A stretch of 64,000 nucleotides of DNA from Arenicola marina (Eukaryota > Annelida > Polychaeta > Arenicolidae): the NCBI GenBank assembly GCA_964019135.1, contig OZ025258.1, positions 36,056,126-36,120,125 on the forward strand, written 5' to 3'. Numbering within the stretch: the first letter of the stretch is position 1; every line of letters starts with the position of its first letter. Positions 42,201 to 54,200 of the stretch are shown one piece after another. The position numbers and the translations under genes are program-made. The notes under the pieces are model-generated. The model saw nothing but the letters and a program-made list of their open reading frames with translations. It was not told the DNA's origin and searched no databases.

Positions 42201-45200
42201 GTCCTTGCTAACCCGCCTAGGTGTATACCACAGCTAACAGTTGTCCCAGCTAACCCGCCTAGGTGTATACCACAGCTAACAGTTGTCCCAGCTAACCCGC
42301 CTAGATGTCAGAGTTAACCTAACCCAGCCTAACTTAACCAATGACTACAGATCTAGGTCATTATCTATCTGGCTACTTGACTCAGTCGCTGTGGCTCTGT
42401 GCAGATGTAGTTCATTATCTATCTGGCTACTTCACTCAGTCCTTATGACAACACATTTATGTCATTATCTATCTGGCTACTTCACTCAGTCGCTATGACT
42501 ACAACTGCAGGTCATTATTTGTCTGCCATCGTCGCTCGGTCGCTATTACCGTTGAAGGTATTATCAGTCTCCACTTGATATGCTAATACTAAAGACCTAG
42601 TTGCATAGTTCCCTGACAAGCTGGCCACAATATTGTCTGGTCTCCAGACTACATATAAGCCTACGACCCATAGCGCCACCTGGTGATCGGATTTCGGACC
42701 GCCGTACACGCTGTTCATGGGTGTCCGCCGTGACCGAGGATTTACCAAGTAGTTTACTGTAAAAGCAGGACATTGATAGTCTGCCACGTGACTGCAAAGC
42801 TTGTCTAATAAGCAACAATGACAATTATGGGCATTATATGTTAGAAACTTAAAACATTTCTTCAGACAAGAGCAATTATGCCGCAGGTTTAGAACCAAAA
42901 TTGCTTAAGTCCTCAATGCGAGAATGCGCATGGCATGCACACAGATAGCGTCGACAATAGATCTGCCTGATTATCCAAACCGATCAGGTATGAAAACATT
43001 GTACATCGGAGACCTTTTCAACCTAAAAATCAAATGTGACATTTTCGGCTACAAAAGATTTCACGAGCGACTACAGGAACTGCATGACTACTATGCTTAG
43101 ATTTGTGTAAAGAACGCCCTCTATAGGGAGCTGTACACCGTACAGCATCTCCAACGGCGATGACGTCACGGCGGATGTTACAGCCAATCAGAGCATTCGA
43201 TACATTCACCTCACACACACCGCAACAAAAAAACTGAAGCGTCTATATCGATACTTTCGCGTCACTTCTCATCATGCTATGATGTCACGAGCGAGGCCAA
43301 TGACGTCATCGTAAGACGTCATCACTGGAGTGGGTGGCACCCGCCCTGCACATGTATATATACCATCTATCTATATCACAATACATTTTGTTTCAACGAA
43401 ACCATGTTACAGCATCACAAACAAATCAAGCAGAACATATCATTTCAACTAATATTGTCACGCAGTTGACCTCTTCCAGTCACATTGTCACGAAGTTGAA
43501 CTGAGTTTCCCGTGCTCACATTATGCTAAGGCCTCAATTTTCGATAAGTTTAAGAAACGTATTGATAATCCAGAAATAAACTTAATGAAGGGCTTAATGG
43601 CTGGTTCAACCCATTCAGACAGCATCAATTGGGAAATCGGTAAACCGGGAGCCTGTCAGCGTATAACTGACCCCGTGACCCGCCTAACAGGTATCATGCG
43701 AAGGTATCGGGATTAGGAGAGTGGACGTACATCACAACAAAGGTCAAGGTCATAACAAATGGCGTTAGATTCACGCAGCGATCGCTCAAAATATAATCTT
43801 TCGAAATACGAAAACCAATATGGAGAACACGTTACTAAAAAAATAGTATTGCTGCAAAAGACACAGCTTGTTTTGAGAAGCATATTCATAATCATGATGG
43901 ATCACTGCGTGAATGTACTGGTTAAATATGAAGCACAATTGTTGCTACGAGATTCGAGTCAACGCGGAATGGTGGGCATCCTGTAAAATTAAATGATTTT
44001 AGTGAAAAGCAGTACAGTAGTAGTCGAGTACATATATCTAAACACTGCCACAATTGGAGAACTAGGTCAGAACAAATAATATCCGTTCGCTTCACTCCTC
44101 GTACAAAGCGATATATATAAATATATATATATATATAGAGCATATGTTGCTAGCATCAAACAAAACCACTGTTAACATAGTGCATGCAAATGTCAAAAAT
44201 CACACAATGCAAGTATCACACCGGTAGCCTACGCGGGAAATTTGACCATTACTACCACGGCATCTACCGAAATTCATGGGTTACAATGACACTTCTCGCT
44301 CCCGTTACTATCCATTTAATAAATACACAAAGAAAATGGTCAAATTTCTTAGCCTACTATTGCGCGAACAACAAACAGCGACGATCTCATTGGACTAAAT
44401 ATAGTGACGTCAAAACGTAGGCAACCAATCGCGACATAGCAAGTCAAAGTGTTGGAGGGGGCGGGGGGGGAGGGGTGTGGGCGTGGGTCGGGTGTGTATG
44501 GGGAACGTGGCACAGAGCTGCCATCTAGTGGGGCCATCTAGGGGGACATGGGCGAGCGGTGTCGCCGCCTGGTGGGCGAGGAACACGCCGACTCACCTGG
44601 GAAGTAGTAGCCTGGCAGGGCGGTGTAGCCGCGACCGTACGCCGCCGCGGCGTAGGCCGTCGGGAAGCCAGCCGGCAGGAAGGCCAGCGAGTCTGAAAGA
44701 TGTGCACGGGCAGCGTTACCATGGGAACCATACGGCCAACAGTCAACAACAAACAAAATTACGACGTGAAAACAATACTCTTTTTGACGTAACGGAAGAC
44801 CAACCAGAGATCAACGGAAAGGTAACGGTTGCTATGGCAACGGCAGCCTTAGTTATAGCGCCATGTTATAGATCCATGTTCACATAGGTCAGTAGTAACT
44901 TCAGTGGAGCAAGCAGGCAGTACATTTGGAGAGTTAAGTCAATGTGAACTCTCGGTGTGACAACAATGCCGCAACACCGAGAAGACACGCTGGATGTTCA
45001 TAAAGCACTTTGCGCGCTGACTTGCTCGGGGGGCTTAAAGGGGGTGCAGATTGCTCTCCGAGGCGTCGGTCAGGACAAGCGGAAATGCCTGCACTCAACG
45101 TGAAGGCTTAAGCCAACAAGATAATCGCGAAGGGTTAGCTTGCAAAGGGGGGTGGGGGGGGCGCTACAATGTGAAGAGAGTCGAGGGAGAGGCGGGTGGG

Positions 45201-48200
45201 GGAGGGGGGGGGCGCTACAGTGTGAAGAGAGTCGAGGGAGAGGCGGGTGGGGGAGGGGGGGGGGGGGTACTAACCTCTGCTGACTCCTTGTGGCATCATT
45301 ACTTCCTTTGGCTGAGCCTTCTTACATTCAACCTGAAATAGTGGCAAGAAGTGACATTAGTGCTCTCTGGTCCATAGCGGCATCAGTATTCATCAGATCC
45401 CACGTGCCTACAAAAGGCGTATGTCTTACACCAGTACCATGCATGTGGGTGGGTGCAAGGAAACACGCGTGGAGGCACTTCACCCCCCACGCCCCTCCCC
45501 GGCCCCCAAGGTACCACACAGTCTTAACACACGTCAAGACGCGGTGACGTTCTTAACTACAAAACAGTAATAATGTAAGAACGGAATATAGTGTAGTATA
45601 GCGAGTATAGCTTCATATAAAATGAGTGGTCATTAAACATAAGGACCTGGCAAAACTATTTAATACGCGAGGGGGGTGGGGGCTGGACAATGAGGCATGG
45701 ATTATGGGAGCATTTGGAGTTGCTGAGAAATTCTGTGCGGAGTCTGTTTGGGAACATAAGACCTGTAGCGGTAACTCGCAAGTAGCTGGCTTGTTTTATG
45801 TGACCCCTACGTCACGAGACCCACCAGGCCGGGCGGGTATATGTTACTCCCGGAAGACAACTACATATACCGTCCCCCGCAACCACCCCCTTCTCCTCCC
45901 ATCCAACCCCACATCCGACCCTACAAACCCTTTAAGTTGATCCCCTGATCAGGCAAGTCACCGCCTTGTCACGTAGCCTCTAAACCTTAGCCCCATGTAA
46001 GTAACGCCGTCCGCTCCGATATGTAGGCCCTAGCCACCGCGGCCTCCCTGACCCCTGAATCCACCCACTCCCTCTCGCCATAGCCTTCCTGGTCCCGTGT
46101 GATATCTACCATACAGGCATCGCGCTGCCCAACCCTTATTGGGCTGTTACTGACTGCACGGACACCTGCTGCGGCTGTCATCTCAGGGGTCAAGGGTCAA
46201 GTGGCTGTGTACCCTTGCGCCCACTTCAGCCACCACCTCGAGTGATGTGTCGTAAAAACAAAGAACCCCCCAAAATAGTTACGTGCCGTTTAGGGCAGTA
46301 AGATGGGGAGAGGGAGGGGTGGCACGCATGGGGGGGGGGGGTAAAGTGGTTGATAGAGGGGGTGGCGGCAGGCTGGGAGGGGGTAGCGGCAGGCTGGGGG
46401 GTGGGGGTGTATGCATTGAGACGTAGGTTTGCGGAAGAGAATAGAGTGCGGTGGGTATTCCTTCCCAATCTACCACCCCCCCGACCCCCACTATTTCATC
46501 CTCCCTCCCTGCCTCTACGTGTCAGCCACCGGTCCAGTAGCCTCCCATACACGTCGACTGCCTGAGACAAAATCTAGGCGATAACTCTCCGGGGAGAACG
46601 CTTATTCATTAGTCTCCGTTGTTTACTCCACATGGCTATATTTATTGGCGGCGGTCTGGCAGCAAACCCTTGACTGGACGGAGGGGGAGGGAGGGAGGGG
46701 GGGGGGGGTTGAGCCAGAGATTAGTAGCAGGAATACACACCTGGGGCCCAGGTATCAAGTCGCTGGAGCTCTGGGGAGGGAGGGAGGGAGGGAGCGAGGG
46801 AGGGAGGGAGGGTCGCATGGATGGAAGGGGAAAGGGCGGACCAGAGTCTGTCCGTCGGTCTGTATGCCTGGCATCCCAAGGCATCAACAACTGTCAAACA
46901 CGCGGTTTCCACTAAGTCCACAATGTCACAACTCGATCGACTTGAAGAAGTAAGAGGAACTAAAGGTCTGGATTGTCCATACACGCCCAGAGTCCGAATA
47001 TCTGGGATCCAGATTGAAGTACATGGGGATTTTTTGTTTAGAGAATTGGCGACCAAAATACGGTTCCATGAGAAATGTGTTCGTTGTCACGTGTGTGCAT
47101 GGGTTTGTTATTCTTTGTCACGAATTTATTGGTTGTCTCCTGTACATAATTCATCCCATTATATCATCATTGTCATTGTTTGTCAAAAGCACTTGCGATC
47201 ATGTTTAATACCGACGTTAACATCAAACTTATCTTATCTTAGCATTCAGACTGACAAGTTATGGCATATATTACATGTGCATGGGTGACGGACAGATAAG
47301 CGGAGGATGGAGTGATGCAGGGAAGAGAGAGAGAAATGGTGGATGGAGATGGTGGCGAGAGATGGGAGGAGATGGGGGGGGGGGGGGGTGGAGAGTGATC
47401 GGGCAGGAATCCAGTCGCTCACAACAACTCAAGTCGGACCAGAACTCACACCTGCAACCCATCACAGCCGACATGGGCGGCACGGCAAGGGCGCCATCGG
47501 AAATGACGTCAACAACTACCACGAGAAGGTCAAGGTCGAGCGTATGCACTTGAGAGTCTTTACAACACGCGACCGGTAGGGTGGGGTGGGGTGGGGGTAG
47601 GGGTGGGAGTGGGGGTGGGGGGTGGGGAGATTTCAGCTCATCCATAATTGATGTTTATTCAGTAAAGAAAAAACAGAACGCGCAGGAATCCCGAGGAAAT
47701 GAAAGACTGAAACACCACGGTACATGGACATGAATTAAAACAAAAAAACAACAAGATGAATGAATGAATGAATAAATGAATGAATGAAAGATCAAAGGGG
47801 CACGGCGACCTACCATTTTGTTGTTGATTTCGTGGAAGTGAATCTCTACCACTTTGTCCACGAGATCCTCGTTCTCAAACGTCACGAAGGCGAAGCCTGG
47901 AAAGACAAAAGAAACAGGAAATTACGTCATTGCTGAACGTCACATAAACTGGCGAGGCGAACTGAGCACGGGGGCCGGAGAAACAGGGAGAGAGGCGGGG
48001 GGGGGGGGGGAGAGGAGGTGGAAGGAGGGAGAGGAGGTGGACGGAGAGGGAGGAGGAGTGAAAAACAAGTGTCGCACGCAACATTAAGGCAGGAAACCGG
48101 AGCTACCTTTCAATTAAAATGCTGAGGCTGAATGGGGGGAACGTAGCTAGGCAACCAGGTGGAGGAAGGTGGGGGAACGGGGGGGGGAGAACTCGGCACC

Positions 48201-51200
48201 CATTCACCGCCATAAATGGTGGTGTGCCCAATGTGGTTGCAAGATGATGGAGAGTTGGGGGCGAGGGGGATGGGGATGGGATGAGAGGTGGCGAGGAAGT
48301 GGTAGTGGGTGTTGGCGGTGGGGGAATGGGATGGGATGGGAGGGATGGGATGGGAATGGTAGCGTATGATTACTCAATTACAACTCCGTTGCCATTTTAT
48401 ATAAACAAAAATCCCAGTGCTGGTAACTCCCCCTCCCCTCCCCACCCCCATTCATACCATTCACCCCTTTCCCCGGGAAAGTTACCACCACCCCGTACCC
48501 CTCCATTTACCCAGCAATCTCTTCATCTCAGTCCCCCACCCCCCTCTATCATCCGTCCCGGCGCCTGACAAAACAAGCGAGGGGGTTGCCAGCCCGCCCC
48601 CCTCAGACAATGCCGCTAGAACATCAGTCCGACCCCGGGTCTGATTTAAGAAATTCAATTAATTGTGTGGTACCTCTCCACGTCCTGCCAGTCGGGCGCC
48701 GCGCATACCCCAGTGTGCCAGGGGGAGGGTAGGGACCGGGGGGGGGGGGGGCAGTGGGGTGGGTGACCTAAGGGTAATCCGGGGGAAGGAGAGAGGAGTG
48801 ACCCAGGGATAAGCCAAGTGAAGGGGGAGGGGGACGAAAGGTGGATGGAAGCGGACAGGAATAATGCGAAAAAACACAATGCGCGGTAGCTTCCAACAAC
48901 GAAGACTTACCCCAACAAGTTCCCTCACCCCCCCACCCCCCCCCCCCCCCCACCGATCGTATCCCTCTCCAAAGACCCGTGGTTTAAGTAGATCCCCCGC
49001 CGACCAGATCCNNNNNNNNNNNNNNNNNNNNNNNNNNNNNNNNNNNNNNNNNNNNNNNNNNNNNNNNNNNNNNNNNNNNNNNNNNNNNNNNNNNNNNNNN
49101 NNNNNNNNNNNNNNNNNNNNNNNNNNNNNNNNNNNNNNNNNNNNNNNNNNNNNNNNNNNNNNNNNNNNNNNNNNNNNNNNNNNNNNNNNNNNNNNNNNNN
49201 NNNNNNNNNNNAGACTGTCTTAAATCTACCCCACCCCCCCACCCCTCCCGCCATCACTCCAACCCAATGTCTGGCAGCAGCAGCCTTGGGTATACTACGG
49301 CTGGATGGGTGGGTGAGGTGGGGGGGGGGGGGGGGGCGCATGGGGCGACTAGATTTTTATTTCAAGGAAATTTCGGCCGGCTAAGGTGGAGCCGGACCGA
49401 AGTGCACACTTTGGGCGTCACCTAAAGATGCAAGATCGGGAAGACCAGGGGTTTTGGAGGAGGGTGGGGGCGGGGGGATAGAGGGAGAGCGCTGAGAGGC
49501 TTAGGGGCCATGTACCAGGAAGCTACAACGCTCACCCCCCTCCCCATCCCCCCACCCACCCCTTCCACTGCCAACCCATGTGAGCCGCACATGTGTGTAA
49601 CCCCATCTGCCCAGCTAAGCTGAAAGCCGAACAACTAGCATGGTTACCTTGGTACTTGCATTCACCCCGCCGCCTATTCGCATCATCTCCTACCCCCCCC
49701 CCCCCCCCCCCCCGCGCCTACGATCTTGTAAGCCTACTTCTGGCGGGAAATCTCGATAGCAGCGCCAGATGCGGCCTTGACCTCCACCTCACCCCACACC
49801 ACCCACGCATCCTCCCACCCCAGGCCTCCCGACCGACTCGGGTGTCATGGCAACTGGGACACGAGCGACCCCGGCTCACCCACACCGCCCAAGCATGACG
49901 GCACAATATCAAACACGAATGACAGACTGACTGGCTGGCCGACTGACTTCAAATAAATCTAGAACACGAATCAATTTTATACAAGTAACAACAGCGGAGC
50001 TTTCCGCCCAATAATATCGAAGTCTCGCACACAAAAACACAAGAAAGGTTGGCCTGCCCTTTCCCACGCCACGCCCGACATTCCTCCAATAATCGTCAGC
50101 AGATCGTTGTTTCCCCAGTATGGTTCCAGCCCGCCCGTGCGCCCCATGTTGCGCGACTGTGGGGGTAGGCAGGGGCCGCTGCTCCGGGGAGGGGGGGAGG
50201 GAGGGGGGGGGGTTTAGTTAGGGACAGGGGAGATGATACCCTGTGGTTTGGTGGCAGCTCAGCCACATCTGGTGCATAGACCGTCAGAGGAAGAATCACT
50301 GCTTTAAACTGAACCGATGCTCCTCAGGATGTAGCTAGCGCGCCCCTAAACACCCGAATATCTGATTCCTCTCCCTCCCCATATCAACTGCATTTCTCTC
50401 CCACTCTCAATCCAGTACAGCAATCCCACAGCAGATGGCGCTTTCGGAACCGAGTAGCTGGCTGCCTATTATAATCTAGCCGCTCTGAGAGGTGGAGGCG
50501 ACCCCTCTAGGCCTAGGCACAGGGGGTAGCGGCAGCGGCTAGGTGTGTGTGAGGAGGTGAGGGGGCGGGCGGGTGAGAGGTTTGGGAGTGTGAACATGGA
50601 GGAGGTCACAGTGGCCAGGTCTGGGGAGCAAATCAAAGCCAGAGAAATCCATCTCCGTGAGATCCGGAGATCTCGTTCTGGCACAGTCAATACCCAGAGA
50701 GCCGCTGGCGCCACGAGAGATGCGAGTGGCAAGGCTCCACCCCCCCCCCCCTCCTCCTCCACCCATGATAAATTACACCGTTTCATTCCATAGCAACGCT
50801 TATACAATGACCGCGGCTCGCCCGCTCGCGAACTACGGGCTAAATATACTACACTCTGAGTGGCAGCTCCAAATGCCACAGAATCTCCCCACATTCCAAT
50901 CAAACCGCTGCCTCCGCTGCCTCAGCCCCCCCCCCCCCCCCAGTGTCTCCCTGCCATCCCTGACAAAATAGCAGTGCTTTCACCCGAACCATCCATAATC
51001 TGCCCCCCACCCTCCCCCATACATCTCGCGCTCCGGAAGGCACCATTCAGTGAAACAACCCTTAATCACGACCAATTTTCCAAGCGTTGGCTCCGGAAAC
51101 CTGGGACACACATGTATGTATACGTCCCTATAACCCCCCACCCCGCCTGCCTCCATTCCAGCAATCCACCACAGCAGATAGGCAACGCTTGGGTTGCCGA

Positions 51201-54200
51201 GACAAGGATTTCAGCCAGCAGCCACAACGAATCTGCCAGACCCGCCTGAACTGTAGTACCACCTCCCCTGCAACCCCCCACCCCCCCCGCCCGCTCAAGG
51301 TTGTTCTTGTCGCGGGTTAAAACATGTTTTTCACACATGTAGATCTATGTGAACATCCGCCACTGGATAGCTGGCGACCCACCCCTCTTGTCCCCAAACC
51401 GGGCCGCCCATCTGGATCAAGCACCTCCCACACCTCTGTACCAGTAACGATGGGGGAAGGCTGTGGGATAGGTGGGGGGGGGGTACCGTAGTCGCAGAGG
51501 TACTGCAAAAAGACAACTATGCCACAGAATTAGGAGGGGGGAAGAAATCGGCACAAATCTCAGTCTAGGTTCACTCAGAAACGCAGATTCGCCTTCTCAG
51601 CAGTGGGATGGGGAGGGTTGGAGGGGGCAAAGCTCCGGGAAGCCGACGCCACTGTGCATATAAACATATATAGAGATTTAAGTTCCAAGATATTCGCCAA
51701 CAAGTCATCACTACAGTACGAATGAAGGTGCTACAAACAGCTAGAAAGCCTACGGATCTAGCTAGACTAGATAGCTACTGAGGCTAAGAACTACAGCGCT
51801 AGGGCTAGGGCCCGGTGTCGGCCAGGTGACCATGCTGCCTGCTACTGAACACCGGGCGTTTACAGCCACTTACCCGGGCGGCCGAACCCTACCTGTCTCA
51901 CTCACTCTCAAGCCCCAAACCTCGGGCCACAACCAGTGACAACGCCACAGCGTTGGGCAAATCCAAGGGTAATCCAGTAAAAGCGAGCGACTTTTTTCTC
52001 TCTTTTTTTATACTCCTCACTGCCGCATAATCCACAAACGCTGAGCAAAACACGGCGTCCATCCGTTATTCCAATCGGACGCAGCAGGCAGAAGCGAGAT
52101 GGCTACCCCCCCCACGACCCCCCTCCAACCCTGGCTGCTGCGGTTGAGCAGGGAGAGGGTGTGTTGGGGGGGAGGGGGGGCTGGGAAGGGCCACACACCG
52201 ACCGCAGAGGGGAGGGGGGGGGGCAGTCCCTCGTTGAGTGGGTGGTGGTGGTGGCGGCACGGGGTATGTCGTCCCTCACCCCACCCCATTCCGACCTGAC
52301 CAGGCGGGGGGCAGGGGCGGGGGTAGCCCACACCGGCCGCCGGTCACTGAAGGCCACACTGAGCGCCACACTGGGACTCCCTACCTTTGGCTGTGAGGCG
52401 GTGTTTGGACGTCTGGGGAAGGCCAACTTGGGATCCACCTGTAACAACGGAGCGAACAACGCGTTAATTAAAATCTGAACCTTGGTTAAAAAGCACCGGC
52501 CATTGCCAAGAAGAAAGCCGACTCGCCTCATACTAATAACACCGGCGTGCTTATTTAACGTTAATCACCCACTTTGAACCATTACAACAGAGCTTAACGG
52601 CCTTGTTTGCATTACCCCAGCAAACAATAATGGTCACGAAATATCGGCGTTTGAAGTACCAAGAGTCTTAGTTGAAGCCACCAAACCGTTACAATGTGGA
52701 CCTTTATGCAAGTGGACTTGGGGTGTCTGCCTCGCCAGGCGTTACGTCATCGCCCTCTTCCTACATGGGGAGGGGGCGGCGGGGGGGGGGGGGGCTGAGT
52801 ACACAGGCTATGGCCTATTCACCCCTGCTTGGAAGTGTCACATTGAAGATTCATTCATTAGTGACCGCCCCTCCACCCCCCCCCCCCCCCACTCTCCACT
52901 AGCTTAGCCCATACTGACACCAGCTGGGCCACAGCCAACCTCTTGTTGACATAGTGTCAACTTTACTCAGATTAATGAAACTCATTCTCTGGGTGAGGTC
53001 TTCAATTTCAAATGCCATATTTTCAGTATTTCACATATATTGCAATAACTTAATTATCTTATACAAATTTTAGAAAACACACAAGATCAAATATTACCTG
53101 CAGATATAATATGTACATATCAAGAGAAACAGACATCCATCTATATATGCCAGCAAAACATAGGTTAGATTGGCATCTACTGAGATAAAAGATATAGCAA
53201 GTAAAATGCTGGACAGACTACGACATCGTCCACTACAAAGTACAAGAGAAGCTAATGAGAATGCAAGCCTACCACTTTAGAATCTAATTCGTGGGGTCCG
53301 TTTGCTAAGACCTTGTCTACACTATCGGGATCAGTGTAGGTTACAAATCCGAAGCCCCTGAAAAAGGAAACAAATGATTCAAGCCAATGAAAAAAGTGAG
53401 TCACAGGCAAATCAAGATTCAGCAACACAGTGGAACAATGCACTATCATTAAAAGTAACAGTTTTGGGTGCCAGCGACTGGTAAGGCATGATAACTGCCA
53501 TCACACTAATGATTGTTTAAAAGGACTAGCATATACTACAGGGGATAAGTCATTTCTGCAGCTGTCTACAGCATTAACTGCTAGTTCTACCACATACAGC
53601 GAATACATGTGCCTTAGTTACTGATTTCACACATTGCCATTCACCACACTACATGATCAAAAATCCAGAATCCCAAGCAGTTTACTTATCAAAATTGCAC
53701 CGACCAACTTGTGATAGTAATATACCTATAGGATAGGTTAGAAAATGTAGATATGTAACTATCTCTTAAGAAACTACCCCACACTAGATCCAGAAGATTT
53801 GCAATTACAAGATATATGCAAAATCAGTCTAAATTGGTCATGCAAGCAGGAAAAAGCAAACAATCGTTGATTCACTCAGACAATTTCAGAGTCATCACGC
53901 ACCGAGCAAACATTTATAGATCTATAAAATATGTATCAAGACAAAAAAAAAACTGACACACAAATGAGAAATACTTCACCTTGATCGCTTCGTGATTGGA
54001 TCCCGCATCACCATGCATTCGGTTATCTCCCCGAATTTTCCAAAGTACTCTCTAAGTCGCTCTGCAAATATCACACAAAACGAGAAATATGAATGAAAAG
54101 CGTTTGTCCCCTTATAGGTTAAGTATGTAAACACATCACACATGCTGCTATAAAGTGGACCAAAGATCCCCCCTCACTGCCCGCCCCCACCATCTTGAAA

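Larger units (their letters stand above)
46281..52330. repeat. G-tract-rich intronic sequence (plus strand)
   Basis: Many G-runs of 8-17 and (GGGA)n or GGGGTGGGG stretches on the plus strand, for example 46775-46812, 47378-47390, 47581-47632, 47997-48010 and 49320-49336. Read on the Musashi-sense strand they are C/CT-rich. The plus strand could form G-quadruplexes. Many spurious Gly/Pro-rich frames arise here. Confidence 0.7.

Noticed and set aside
48864-49341. ORFs spanning the N gap
   Set aside because: They run through 200 undefined bases and C/G homopolymers. They say nothing about real coding sequence.
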